Of a stretch of DNA of 25,178 nt, positions 15,245 to 22,647 are shown piece after piece. Numbering within the stretch: position 1 is the first letter of the stretch; every line of letters starts with the position of its first letter. The notes under the pieces were generated by a model that saw only the letters and a list, made by a program, of their open reading frames with translations, was not told the origin of the DNA and searched no databases. Source of the DNA: an uncultured Bacteroidales bacterium (GTDB lineage Bacteria; Bacteroidota; Bacteroidia; Bacteroidales; F082); assembly GCA_946410535.1 (NCBI GenBank), contig CAMKAR010000003.1, forward strand, positions 1 to 25,178, read 5' to 3'. Position numbers and translations under genes: made by a program.

Positions 15245-16512
15245 TGGTAAAAATAGCAATTTCTACAACTTCCGTTGAGCCAACAGAGATTGTATATGTG
15301 AATCAATTGGAAACGGACATAAATCGTTTTATTATTGACACATTGAAAAGAAAAACTGATTGGCAAATCAAGGTTGCCTGCATTTTAGAATTGCATCAAA
15401 AAAAAGCAGAACCGTATTGGTTGGAACACAATGCTTCCCTTTCGTTGGAAGGGAGCTACCCTTTCGTGTCTTTGTTTCAGGATTATTTAAAAGGAAGGGA
15501 TGACATTAATATATGTATGAAGAAGCATTCACTATTAATTAAATTGGATGTAAAACCTAAAGAAAAGATGGAAACAAAGAAAACAGAGGAGGCAATGGAA
15601 TTTGTTCCTGTTATTCCAAGATATAATTTTGGCCAGATAATATTGCCAGAATCTTTGCGTGAGGATTTGTATAGCGCATTGAAAGTAATAGAGTGCAAAG
15701 AACTAATCTATAAGCAATGGGGCTTTGGTGAAGTGGATCCAATTCCGAGAAGTGTCTTGAATTTTTATGGTGAGCCAGGAACAGGAAAAACGATGTGCGC
15801 TCATGCTGTTGCAAATCATTTAGGCAAGAAAATTTTGCTTCTGAATTATTCTGAAATAGAATCCAAATATGTCGGGGAAGCTCCGAAGAACCTACAAAAA
15901 GCATTTGAAGTTGGCGAGAAAACGGACTCGGTACTTTTTTTTGATGAAGCAGATTCTTTTTTGGGTAAGCGTATCCAAAATGTGACCCAAGGAGCCGAAC
16001 AAGCACTAAATTCACTCAGAAGTCAAATGCTGATTCAACTTGAACAGTTTTCGGGAGTGGTTCTTTTCGCTACTAATTTGGTCACAAATTTCGATAGGGC
16101 TTTTGAGTCACGGATTCTGAAACATATTAGATTTGAATTGCCAAATAAAGAAGCGAGGGCTGCAATAATTAAAAAAATGCTTCCTAGTAGATTGCCTTTG
16201 TCGAAAGGAATTACAGATGACGATATTGAACAAGCTAGTGAAATGATAGATGGTTTTTCGGGAAGGGAAATAAAGAATTCCATTTTGGATATGTTGCTGT
16301 CAAAAGCTTCATTGACTTCAGAACCTATCTATTTTGAGCCGCAAGATTTGTTTGATGCATTTGAAAAGAAGAAACATGAGATGAAGCAACTGAAAGACCA
16401 GGAAGATAAACTGCTAAAAGATAAAATTCTCAAGAAATTACATGAAAAGAATGAGGAAGCGAGGGTTGAAAATGAAATGAGAAGCTCAGATGAAAATAGT
16501 ACAACTGAATAA
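15244..16512 (+). CDS. AAA+ ATPase of the small-protein cassette
   Basis: 422 residues. The first ~125 residues form a separate domain I do not recognise. The AAA module has Walker A GEPGTGKT (~176-183), an aromatic pore-loop motif KYVGE (~208-212), Walker B LFFDEAD (~231-237), sensor 1 ATN (~276-278), a likely arginine finger in AFESR (R290) and sensor 2 GFSGRE (~337-342). The KYVGE loop is characteristic of hexameric AAA enzymes that pull polypeptides through a central pore (FtsH, katanin, Vps4 types). There is no protease domain, TM helix or zinc motif, so it is more likely an unfoldase or remodeller than a protease. A charged coiled coil (~371-415) ends the protein. Last gene of the A/T-rich cassette, coupled to the fourth small gene. 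Confidence 0.88.
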   Translation: MVKIAISTTSVEPTEIVYVNQLETDINRFIIDTLKRKTDWQIKVACILELHQKKAEPYWLEHNASLSLEGSYPFVSLFQDYLKGRDDINICMKKHSLLIKLDVKPKEKMETKKTEEAMEFVPVIPRYNFGQIILPESLREDLYSALKVIECKELIYKQWGFGEVDPIPRSVLNFYGEPGTGKTMCAHAVANHLGKKILLLNYSEIESKYVGEAPKNLQKAFEVGEKTDSVLFFDEADSFLGKRIQNVTQGAEQALNSLRSQMLIQLEQFSGVVLFATNLVTNFDRAFESRILKHIRFELPNKEARAAIIKKMLPSRLPLSKGITDDDIEQASEMIDGFSGREIKNSILDMLLSKASLTSEPIYFEPQDLFDAFEKKKHEMKQLKDQEDKLLKDKILKKLHEKNEEARVENEMRSSDENSTTE

Positions 16513-16587
16513 CGTATTAAGAACTATACTTATTTGATAGGAGCAAATGCTTTTTACCAATTAAAACAATAAAAATAGAGGTTTATC

Positions 16588-16806
16588 ATGCAAGTATTTC
16601 ATATCACCCCCAAACGCATCATTCGCGTCAACGGCCAAGTGCTGACGCCGGACATGGTAGTCACTGTGACGACAAAAATGCAAGTCTCCGACCCGTTTTA
16701 TAATGGAGCGGCGGAGATACAGGAAATGTACATGCGCATCTATGGCTTCGACTACAAGAAAGCGGGCTGTAGGAAGGATTATTTCACCATTGAGGCATTA
16801 GGATGA
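16588..16806 (+). CDS. Small conserved-looking hypothetical protein
   Basis: 72 residues with no signal peptide or TM helix. MQVFHITPKRIIRVNGQVLTPDM opens the protein as a short beta-rich segment, and the C-terminal half holds YNGAAEIQEMYMRIYGFDYK. No catalytic motif is visible. Its stop overlaps the start of the zinc-ribbon protein by 4 bp, so the two are probably made together. Base composition returns here to that of the wider genome, marking the downstream edge of the A/T-rich cassette. Function unknown. Confidence 0.65.
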   Translation: MQVFHITPKRIIRVNGQVLTPDMVVTVTTKMQVSDPFYNGAAEIQEMYMRIYGFDYKKAGCRKDYFTIEALG

Positions 16807-16994
16807 CGAACGGTTCCACAATCACAAAACCCTGCCCCCGCTGCCAAGTCACAGTGACATTGCACCTCCTGCCTGCGGGTGCGATGGTGGATCCATGCCC
16901 ACCGCCGAGACTGCTGCCATTTACCACCGTCCGTTGCCCGAAATGCGGAAAGAAAGTCTTATTCTGGACAGGCTTCCGGCAAGTGGTGGGGTGA
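16803..16994 (+). CDS. Small zinc-ribbon protein
   Basis: 63 residues. Two CxxC pairs (KPCPRC at ~9-14 and VRCPKCGKK at ~43-51) are spaced as in a zinc ribbon, with a Pro-rich loop between. The protein ends KKVLFWTGFRQVVG. Zinc ribbons of this size mediate protein or nucleic-acid contacts; nothing more specific can be said. It overlaps the upstream gene by 4 bp. A second, truncated copy of its 3' end lies 819 bp downstream at 17813-17863, beyond the GNAT pair. Confidence 0.68.
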   Translation: MTNGSTITKPCPRCQVTVTLHLLPAGAMVDPCPPPRLLPFTTVRCPKCGKKVLFWTGFRQVVG

Positions 16995-17054
16995 AATCAA
17001 ACCGTCTTTTGCTCTAAAAAAGTGCTGAGAGCTTGCCGTTTGGCAGAAATTTTG

Positions 17055-17062
17055 TACTTTTG
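17055..17062 (+). promoter_or_regulatory. Bacteroidota promoter for the GNAT toxin-antitoxin pair
   Basis: TACTTTTG fits TAnnTTTG, with a CTTG box at 17032-17035 spaced 19 nt upstream. The antitoxin ATG follows at 17095. An AAGGAG purine run precedes that ATG, unusual in Bacteroidota, which rarely use Shine-Dalgarno sites. Confidence 0.7.
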
Positions 17063-17094
17063 CAAGGAAAATAACAACGAAAAGGAGAGAAGAA

Positions 17095-17253
17095 ATGGCA
17101 AGACCTATTGAAGCTACACCTGTGTTGGAGGGTAATGATGCAGTCGCCTTTATAGCGGAAATGGAAAAAAAAGAAAAGGCGTCGGAAGCGGAAAAAAGAC
17201 GGATAAAGGCAGATGCCGACATCATTCGTGCCATGCTCACTTTTGCTTTTTAA
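17095..17253 (+). CDS. Putative 52-residue antitoxin of the GNAT module
   Basis: An ORF of 52 residues beginning MARPIEATPVLEGNDAVAFI and ending in IIRAMLTFAF. It is shorter than common length cut-offs and easily missed. It is preceded by a clear promoter and a purine-rich site, and is followed after 13 bp by a GNAT acetyltransferase. A short charged helical protein (EKKEKASEAEKRRIKADA in the middle) in front of a stand-alone GNAT is the usual layout of toxin-antitoxin pairs. Short MARPI...-type proteins preceding GNAT genes fit the antitoxin role I infer. It lacks the ribbon-helix-helix motif of the DUF1778 antitoxins that accompany TacT toxins, so it may be a different antitoxin type. Confidence 0.65.
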   Translation: MARPIEATPVLEGNDAVAFIAEMEKKEKASEAEKRRIKADADIIRAMLTFAF

Positions 17254-17266
17254 AAAAATAGAAGCC

Positions 17267-17797
17267 ATGAGCAGTCAGCGCAGAATCGTCAGACTGACCC
17301 ACGAGTGCGTTTTGAAGCCATTCGATTGCGGCAACGAAGACTTGAATGACTTCTTGGTGAACGATGCTAAAGCATACGCCGATCATCTACTTGCAGTAAC
17401 CTATTTGCTGGAAGATGAAACGGAATTATTAGCGTTTTTCTCTGTTTCTAACGATAGGATTTCCATCAACGAAAGTGACAAAGCCACATGGCGAAAAATC
17501 AAGAAAGAGTTCCCTCATAGCAAGCATCGAAGCGATTACCCTGCCGTGAAGATAGGGCGACTTGGTGTGAATGTAACACACCAAAACGAACATTTGGGAC
17601 GGCTTATCATCAACTTCGTTAAGGATACGTTTATTGCGAACAATCGGACGGGCTGTGCCTTCATTACAGTCGATGCCCTAAGAGAAGCGGTGCCATTCTA
17701 TCAAAAGAACGGTTTCAAGTTTTTGAAGCCCAGCGAGGCTTCAGAGACTGGGAAAGAAACCGTCCCCATGTATTATGACCTGACGCAATTGCTTTGA
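17267..17797 (+). CDS. GNAT acetyltransferase, probable toxin
   Basis: 176 residues from ATG 17267; a longer frame from 17213 would overlap the antitoxin and is rejected. Early motif KPFDCGNEDLNDFLVNDAKA (~17-36) is the signature of GNATs related to TacT/AtaT-type toxins, which acetylate aminoacyl-tRNA. The acetyl-CoA site is around VKIGRLGVNVTHQNEHLGRL (~94-113), somewhat degenerate from R-x-x-G-x-G/A. The catalytic Tyr is probably Y145 in AVPFYQKNGFKF. Soluble and stand-alone. Encoded 13 bp after the small putative antitoxin. Target and toxicity are inferred. Confidence 0.78.
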   Translation: MSSQRRIVRLTHECVLKPFDCGNEDLNDFLVNDAKAYADHLLAVTYLLEDETELLAFFSVSNDRISINESDKATWRKIKKEFPHSKHRSDYPAVKIGRLGVNVTHQNEHLGRLIINFVKDTFIANNRTGCAFITVDALREAVPFYQKNGFKFLKPSEASETGKETVPMYYDLTQLL

Positions 17798-17863
17798 TGG
17801 GACGGAAAGATTTGCGGCAAAAAGGTCCTCTTCTGGACGGGCTTCCGGCAGGTGGTGGGATAA
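17798..17863 (+). pseudogene. Truncated second copy of the zinc-ribbon gene 3' end
   Basis: Read in frame from just after the GNAT stop, this stretch encodes DGKICGKKVLFWTGFRQVVG and a stop. From 17813 it matches codon for codon the last 16 residues of the intact gene at 16944-16994. All base differences within the matching codons are synonymous. The 5' part is missing and no start codon is present, so it is a remnant rather than a gene. Confidence 0.8.
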
Positions 17864-17876
17864 GAATCGGAACCGT

Positions 17877-17943
17877 AAAACTGGTCTATTTCCTGCGGAA
17901 AGTGGAAAAAAATGGCACATTCCGCAGCGAATAGACGGTTTTT
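17877..17943. repeat. Long imperfect palindrome upstream of the LHH nuclease
   Basis: 17877-17900 and 17920-17943 are inverted copies matching at 19 of 24 positions, with a perfect core TGCGGAA/TTCCGCA and a 19-nt loop. The right arm ends in five T and the left arm begins with four A, as in a bidirectional terminator; it could also be an operator for the LHH gene. Confidence 0.65.
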
Positions 17944-17968
17944 GACCGAAACGAATAACAGATATACA

Positions 17969-18481
17969 ATGATGAAATCAATCGAAAAGCAACGCCTAAA
18001 TCACCTTACCCACTGGCCCGACGAAATCGTCAACGCCATCGCGTCGATGGAGGAGGCCAATATTTATATCAAAGCCGGACTGAAAGCCGCCCGCATCGGC
18101 AACCGCTGGGCATTGATACGCTCCGACATTGATTGGGCCGACTTCAGCGTGCGGCGCAACACTTGGCTCAAAAACCGCCTCGCCGACTACGACCGCTGGA
18201 AGGACTACAACAACGCCGACCTCATCGGCGAAGGCTTCCCGCCCCGCGATGTGAACGGCGACCCTTATGAGCTGCACCACATCGGGCAACGCCAAGACTC
18301 GCCCTTCGCCGAACTTACCTGGGCTGAGCACATGGGCGACGGCAACAACACCATCCTCCACCAAGCTGGGAAGGAGTCGGAAATCGACCGCCAGCAGTTC
18401 GACCGCGAGAAATCGGACTACTGGAAGGCTCGCTTCAAGGCGTTCACGAAGGCTGAACTGGATTTGATATACAAATCATAG
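17969..18481 (+). CDS. Stand-alone LHH (HNH/Endo VII superfamily) nuclease
   Basis: About 170 residues from ATG 17969 (next ATG 17972). An ATG at 17912 is also in frame but would place coding sequence over the palindrome. The C-terminal half carries the LHH motif ELHHIGQRQDSPFAELTW (~101-118), then EHMGDGNNTILHQ (~120-132) and a C-terminal helix pair, the full pattern of LHH nucleases. In other bacteria this domain is usually the toxic tip of a large secreted polymorphic toxin. Here it stands alone after ~85 helical residues without a signal peptide or delivery domain. No recognisable immunity gene lies next to it. G/C content is high and host-like. Cytoplasmic nuclease, orphan toxin tip or domesticated enzyme are all possible. 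Confidence 0.8.
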   Translation: MMKSIEKQRLNHLTHWPDEIVNAIASMEEANIYIKAGLKAARIGNRWALIRSDIDWADFSVRRNTWLKNRLADYDRWKDYNNADLIGEGFPPRDVNGDPYELHHIGQRQDSPFAELTWAEHMGDGNNTILHQAGKESEIDRQQFDREKSDYWKARFKAFTKAELDLIYKS

Positions 18482-18511
18482 ATGTCAAGCTGCTATTTGG
18501 TGTTTTTTTCG

Positions 18512-18519
18512 TAAGTTTG
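18512..18519 (+). promoter_or_regulatory. Bacteroidota -7 element for the AAA-ATPase-like/PDDEXK_9 gene
   Basis: TAAGTTTG fits TAnnTTTG and lies 27 nt before ATG 18547. The TTG inside it is an in-frame false start at 18517. No good upstream box is seen. Confidence 0.6.
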
Positions 18520-18546
18520 CAACGTAAAAGCAAAAATGGCAGGACG

Positions 18547-20139
18547 ATGGAACCAGCAAACAGAAGATACCCCGTTGGAATTCAGACTTTTGGAAGGATA
18601 AGGGAAGAGAACTACCTTTACATTGACAAGACCGACTTGGTTTGGAAGATGACCAAGGAAAGCCCATTTGTCTTCCTCAGCCGTCCTCGCAGGTTTGGTA
18701 AGAGTCTGCTTACCACCACTTTGGATTCCTACTTCAAAGGGCAGAAAGAACTGTTTGAGGGGTTGAAAATCATGGAGTTGGAGAAGGAGTGGGAGAGTTA
18801 TCCTGTCATTCATATTGATTTAAGCGAGGCCAAAGGCTGTGAGTCGGCAAGCGATTTGCGTGATGCTTTGCTGTTGCTGCTTAAGCCCGAAACAGCGGTT
18901 TATGGTCGTGACGATGATGAGAAATATCCCGGCTCCGTCCTTAGAGGGTTGATACGCCGTGCATACGAAAAGACTGGCAAGCAAGTTGTTGTTCTCATTG
19001 ACGAGTATGACGCGCCCCTGCTTGAAGTCCTGCACGAGGACTATCGTCTTGCCGATTTCCGCCGTGTCATGCAGGAGTTCTACCAGCCTTTGAAGGCTAA
19101 CGAAGCCAAGATACGCTTCTGTTTTGTCACGGGCATCACCAAATTCAGCCAACTCAGCATTTTCTCCACCATCAACAACCTGACCAACATCTCGATGGAC
19201 GACAAATACGCCGCCATCTGTGGCATCACGGAGGATGAGTTTGCCAATGACATGGCCCCCGACATTGCCATACTTGCCGAGGAATACGAATGTACCCCCG
19301 ATGAGATGCGTGCCAAGCTGAAACTGCAATACGATGGCTACCGGTTTGCGGGCAAGTCGCCCGACATCTACAATCCTTTTAGTCTGCTCAAGTGCTTCAA
19401 CCAAAGGAAGATAGCCAACTACTGGTTTGAGAGTGGAACGCCGACATTTCTGATCAGGCAGATGCAACAATTCAGGACCGACATCACTACCATGGAAAGC
19501 ATAGAGGCTTCTGCCACGTCGTTTGACTGTCCCACTGAAGCCATGACTACCGCATTGCCTTTGCTATATCAGAGCGGCTACGTCACCATCAAGGATTATG
19601 ATAGGGAGGCTGACTCGTACATCCTTTCCATACCCAACAAAGAGGTCCTGACGGGGTTCGTTTACGGTTTGGTCCCCACATACATTGGCCTTGACAGTGG
19701 CATGGTGCGCGACGGTTTTGCCATCAAGTTTTGGCGTTTCATGAAAAAGGGTGACGTAGACAACGCCATGGCCGAGCTGAAATCATTCCTCGCGAGCATA
19801 CCGTATGTCGAAGGATTCAAGAAGAAATTGGAGAGCGTGTCGAACTATGAAGGTTTCTATGAATACACCTTTTGGCTCATCTTCAACATGTTGAATTTCT
19901 ACGCCCGCACGCAAGTGAAGTGTGCCCAAGGTCGCATCGACGTGGTATTGCAAATGCCTGATGCTACCTACGTTTTTGAACTAAAGGTGAACGGAACGGC
20001 ACAGGAAGCGCTCGATCAAATCAATGGCAGGAATTATGCGCTTCCCTACGAAACCGAAGGCCGCAAGGTGGTGAAGATAGGTGTTCAGTTCGACCGCGAC
20101 ACGATGACGGTGGGCGATTATGTCGTGGAGGGATTGTGA
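18547..20139 (+). CDS. AAA-ATPase-like protein with PD-(D/E)XK nuclease domain (PDDEXK_9 type)
   Basis: About 530 residues. The N-terminus RYPVGIQTFGRIREENYLYI followed by DKTDLVWKM is the hallmark of the AAA-ATPase-like family; P-loop SRPRRFGKSLL is at ~45-55 and Walker B VVVLIDEYDAPLLEVL at ~150-166. VTGITKFSQLSIFSTINNLT and CGITEDEF (~195-230) are also typical. Near the C-terminus, GRIDVVLQMPDATYVFELKV followed by QALDQI has the D...ExK nuclease layout of PDDEXK_9. These genes occur in many copies in Bacteroidota genomes and have no firm role; mobile-element or defence functions have been suggested. This is the second unrelated ATPase-nuclease fusion in the window, the first being at 9017-10372. 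It ends 17 bp before a shared terminator. Confidence 0.92.
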   Translation: MEPANRRYPVGIQTFGRIREENYLYIDKTDLVWKMTKESPFVFLSRPRRFGKSLLTTTLDSYFKGQKELFEGLKIMELEKEWESYPVIHIDLSEAKGCESASDLRDALLLLLKPETAVYGRDDDEKYPGSVLRGLIRRAYEKTGKQVVVLIDEYDAPLLEVLHEDYRLADFRRVMQEFYQPLKANEAKIRFCFVTGITKFSQLSIFSTINNLTNISMDDKYAAICGITEDEFANDMAPDIAILAEEYECTPDEMRAKLKLQYDGYRFAGKSPDIYNPFSLLKCFNQRKIANYWFESGTPTFLIRQMQQFRTDITTMESIEASATSFDCPTEAMTTALPLLYQSGYVTIKDYDREADSYILSIPNKEVLTGFVYGLVPTYIGLDSGMVRDGFAIKFWRFMKKGDVDNAMAELKSFLASIPYVEGFKKKLESVSNYEGFYEYTFWLIFNMLNFYARTQVKCAQGRIDVVLQMPDATYVFELKVNGTAQEALDQINGRNYALPYETEGRKVVKIGVQFDRDTMTVGDYVVEGL

Positions 20140-20156
20140 TTCACGGAAAAACCAAA

Positions 20157-20196
20157 TAAAAATGCGGAACGAGACGATGTCGCTCCGCATTTTTTA
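20157..20196. terminator. Bidirectional terminator between the ATPase gene and sppA
   Basis: ATGCGGA (20162-20168) pairs with TCCGCAT (20184-20190), flanked by an A-run on the left and a T-run on the right. It can stop transcription from both convergent genes. Confidence 0.85.
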
Positions 20197-20214
20197 TGGT
20201 TGGAATGCCAGTGC

Positions 20215-22005
20215 TTATTCAATGACCATATCGAACGGCATCCGTGCCTGGATTCCCGTGTTCTTTTGCAGGTTCTCAATGCCTTTCACGTAGTCGTAGT
20301 AGGCACCGAGCTTGCTGCGCATGGCCGCATCCAATTTGTCGGCATCTGAGCCGCTCAGCGATTCCATCAAGCGAGTGGCGAAGTCTTTCTGCTTGGGCCA
20401 TTCGGTCACTTTGTAGTCGCTGCCTAACTCAGCCTTCTGAGCGGCGTAAGCGATGGCGTCTTCCATGTCGCCGAGTTGGTCGACAAGGCCGATCTCGATG
20501 GCGTCTACACCCGACCACACGCGACCTTGGCCGATGCTGTCGACATAGGTCTGGCGCAGGCCACGGCCTTCGGCCACACGCTTGGTGAACTGGTCGTAGG
20601 TCTTCACCACGTTCTCTTGCAGCTTGCCGTATTGGAACTCGGTGAGCGGTTGGGTGATCGTGCCGAAGTCGGCGTTCTCGTTGGTCTTGGCCACGTCGAA
20701 GGTCAAACCGATCTTGTCGTTCAGGAAGCCTTGGGCGTTGGGGAAGGTACCAAACACACCGATGGAGCCGGTGAGGGTGGTGGCATCGGCAAAGATGTAG
20801 TCGCCCTTGGCCGAAATCCAGTAACCGCCCGAAGCGGCATAGTTGCCCATCGAGACGATGACGGGCTTCACTTCCTTGGTCAAATCAAGCTCGCGACCGA
20901 TGATGGCCGAAGCCACGGCGCTGCCACCAGGTGAGTTGACGCGCAGCACGACGGCCTTCACGTTGTCGTCCTCGCGGGCCTTGCGGATGGTTTTGGAGAG
21001 GTTTTCTGAATAGATGTTGGTGGTTTCGTCGCCCTTGCCGTCGAAGATTTGCCCAGAGGCGTAGATGACGGCCACCTCGTTCTTGCTCAGGCTCTTGTCT
21101 TTGTAGGTTTTGGCATACTTGGCATTGCTGATGGCGTTGATGCTCTTGTTGCTTCCAGTGAGGCCTTTCAGCTCGTCAAGCACTTGGTCTTTGTAATACA
21201 AATTGTCGACAAGGCCATATTCCAAAGCTTTGTTGGCATCAAAAATGGTTTCCAGGTTGTCGGCGATTTGGTTGAGTTGTGCCACGCTGATGTTGCGGCT
21301 TTGGCTGATGCCAGTGAGGATTTGTCCCCAAACGCTGCCTAACAGCTTGTCCATCTGTTCGCGGTTGGCCTCGCTCATCTTGTCGAGGAAATAAGGCTCC
21401 ACGGCACTCTTGAAGCGGTTGTTGGGTCCGCGCACAATCTGCATTTCAACGTCAAGTTTTTCAAGCAGGTGCTTGTAGAACATCACCTGCGAAGCCATGC
21501 CATGCAGGTCTAACGCGCCTTCGGGATTCAGGAAAATCTTGTCGGCGATGGAGGCCATGTAATAGGCGCTTTGCGAATAGCTCTCGCCGTAGGTGACGAT
21601 GAACTTGCCCGACTCCTTGAACTCGATGAGCTTGTCGCGGATTTCTTGCAAGGTGGCCGTGGAAGTGGGTATGCTGCTCAGCTCCATGTAGATGCCTTTG
21701 ATGTTGGCATCGGTCTTGGCTTGCTCGATGTTGCGCAGGATGTCGTTCAGGCCAGTCATGTCTTGCGACTCCATCGTCTGGAAATTGATGCCGCCAAACG
21801 GGTTGTCGGTCGTGCGGTCGGCAATGGCGTAGTCGAGTTTCATGTAAAGCACCGAATTGGGTTTCAGGGTGGTGGAGGTTTCCGACTCAGTCTTCGAGAG
21901 GCTCGAAATCATGGACGAAACCACGCCGACCTTGATGAAGAAGTTGATCACCAAGGCAATCAATGTGCCGATGAATGCGGCAAGGACAACTTTGTAGAAT
22001 TTCAT
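20215..22005 (-). CDS. sppA: Signal peptide peptidase SppA, 67K type
   Basis: 596 residues, the usual length of the large tandem-domain SppA. An N-terminal TM helix (~4-24, YKVVLAAFIGTLIALVINFF) anchors it in the inner membrane with catalytic domains in the periplasm. The catalytic dyad is visible: Lys at ~199 in RFKSAVEPYF and the Ser nucleophile at ~392 in NYAASGGYWIS. VNSPGGSAVAS (~357-366) and TLTGSIGVFG complete the family pattern. SppA cleaves signal peptides left in the membrane after secretion. It is transcribed divergently from folK and converges on the ATPase-nuclease gene through a shared terminator. Confidence 0.96.
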   Translation of the reverse strand: MKFYKVVLAAFIGTLIALVINFFIKVGVVSSMISSLSKTESETSTTLKPNSVLYMKLDYAIADRTTDNPFGGINFQTMESQDMTGLNDILRNIEQAKTDANIKGIYMELSSIPTSTATLQEIRDKLIEFKESGKFIVTYGESYSQSAYYMASIADKIFLNPEGALDLHGMASQVMFYKHLLEKLDVEMQIVRGPNNRFKSAVEPYFLDKMSEANREQMDKLLGSVWGQILTGISQSRNISVAQLNQIADNLETIFDANKALEYGLVDNLYYKDQVLDELKGLTGSNKSINAISNAKYAKTYKDKSLSKNEVAVIYASGQIFDGKGDETTNIYSENLSKTIRKAREDDNVKAVVLRVNSPGGSAVASAIIGRELDLTKEVKPVIVSMGNYAASGGYWISAKGDYIFADATTLTGSIGVFGTFPNAQGFLNDKIGLTFDVAKTNENADFGTITQPLTEFQYGKLQENVVKTYDQFTKRVAEGRGLRQTYVDSIGQGRVWSGVDAIEIGLVDQLGDMEDAIAYAAQKAELGSDYKVTEWPKQKDFATRLMESLSGSDADKLDAAMRSKLGAYYDYVKGIENLQKNTGIQARMPFDMVIE

Positions 22006-22065
22006 GATGATGTTTGATTTAATATTTAAGGATTTAAGATTATTGAACTCAAAAGTTTACGATGG

Positions 22066-22073
22066 CAAAAGTA
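22066..22073 (-). promoter_or_regulatory. Bacteroidota -7 element for sppA
   Basis: On the minus strand the sequence reads TACTTTTG, matching TAnnTTTG, 60 bp before the sppA start. No upstream box of good quality is seen. Confidence 0.65.
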
Positions 22074-22117
22074 CAACATTTGTTGAAATATCGAATTGTT
22101 TTGTTGAGGAAAAGAAT

Positions 22118-22125
22118 TACCTTTG
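22118..22125 (+). promoter_or_regulatory. Bacteroidota promoter for the folK operon
   Basis: TACCTTTG fits TAnnTTTG, with ATTG at 22095-22098 spaced 19 nt upstream as a partial -33 box. The folK ATG follows 15 nt downstream. It lies back to back with the sppA promoter. Confidence 0.75.
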
Positions 22126-22140
22126 CAGAAAATCTCGAAG

Positions 22141-22647
22141 ATGGAAACAGCTTATGTGCTTTTTGGGTCGAATTTGGGCGACAAGGAGGCGCTTCTTGCG
22201 CAGGCTTGCCTATTAATTAATAATAGGTGTGGCCAAATCCGTGACCTTTCGGCGACTTTCGAGTCGGAGCCGTGGGGGTTCGAAGCCGAGGAATGGTTCC
22301 TTAACCAGGTGATTGTGTTGGAAACGGAGTTGCCGCCCGAAGGGTTGTTGGATGCCTTGCTTCAGATCGAAAAGGAGTTGGGGCGGGTGCGTAATCCCGA
22401 GGTGAAGGGATACTCGTCGCGCACTGTCGATTTGGACATCCTTTACTTTGGCAGTCGCGTCATTCACACCAATCGCCTTACTGTGCCGCATCCGCGCCTG
22501 CATTTGCGTCGATTCGCCCTGATGCCGATGTGCGACGTGGCTCCGCTTTTGGTGCATCCTGTTTTGCGACAAACCCAGACGGAACTGTTGGGCCTTTGCC
22601 TCGATGCCTGTGAGGTGAGAAAACTTGATAACAATGTAATGAAATGA
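22141..22647 (+). CDS. folK: 2-amino-4-hydroxy-6-hydroxymethyldihydropteridine pyrophosphokinase
   Basis: 168 residues from ATG 22141. It transfers pyrophosphate from ATP to 6-hydroxymethyl-7,8-dihydropterin in folate synthesis. AYVLFGSNLGDKEA (~4-17) is the substrate-binding N-terminus, FLNQVIVLET (~53-62) the core strand, and SRTVDLDILYFG (~93-104) the HPPK signature with the two magnesium-binding Asp residues (D97, D99), followed by PHPRLHLRRFALMPM (~117-131). Length is normal for the family. Its stop overlaps the start of the deoxynucleoside kinase by 4 bp, linking folate and nucleotide supply in one operon. Confidence 0.96.
   Translation: METAYVLFGSNLGDKEALLAQACLLINNRCGQIRDLSATFESEPWGFEAEEWFLNQVIVLETELPPEGLLDALLQIEKELGRVRNPEVKGYSSRTVDLDILYFGSRVIHTNRLTVPHPRLHLRRFALMPMCDVAPLLVHPVLRQTQTELLGLCLDACEVRKLDNNVMK

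Noticed and set aside
15244..16512. FtsH-type protease
   Set aside because: The AAA module lacks the HExxH zinc protease domain and the N-terminal TM helices.
20476..20934. Plus-strand ORF of 152 codons inside sppA
   Set aside because: Antisense shadow of a well-supported SppA gene.
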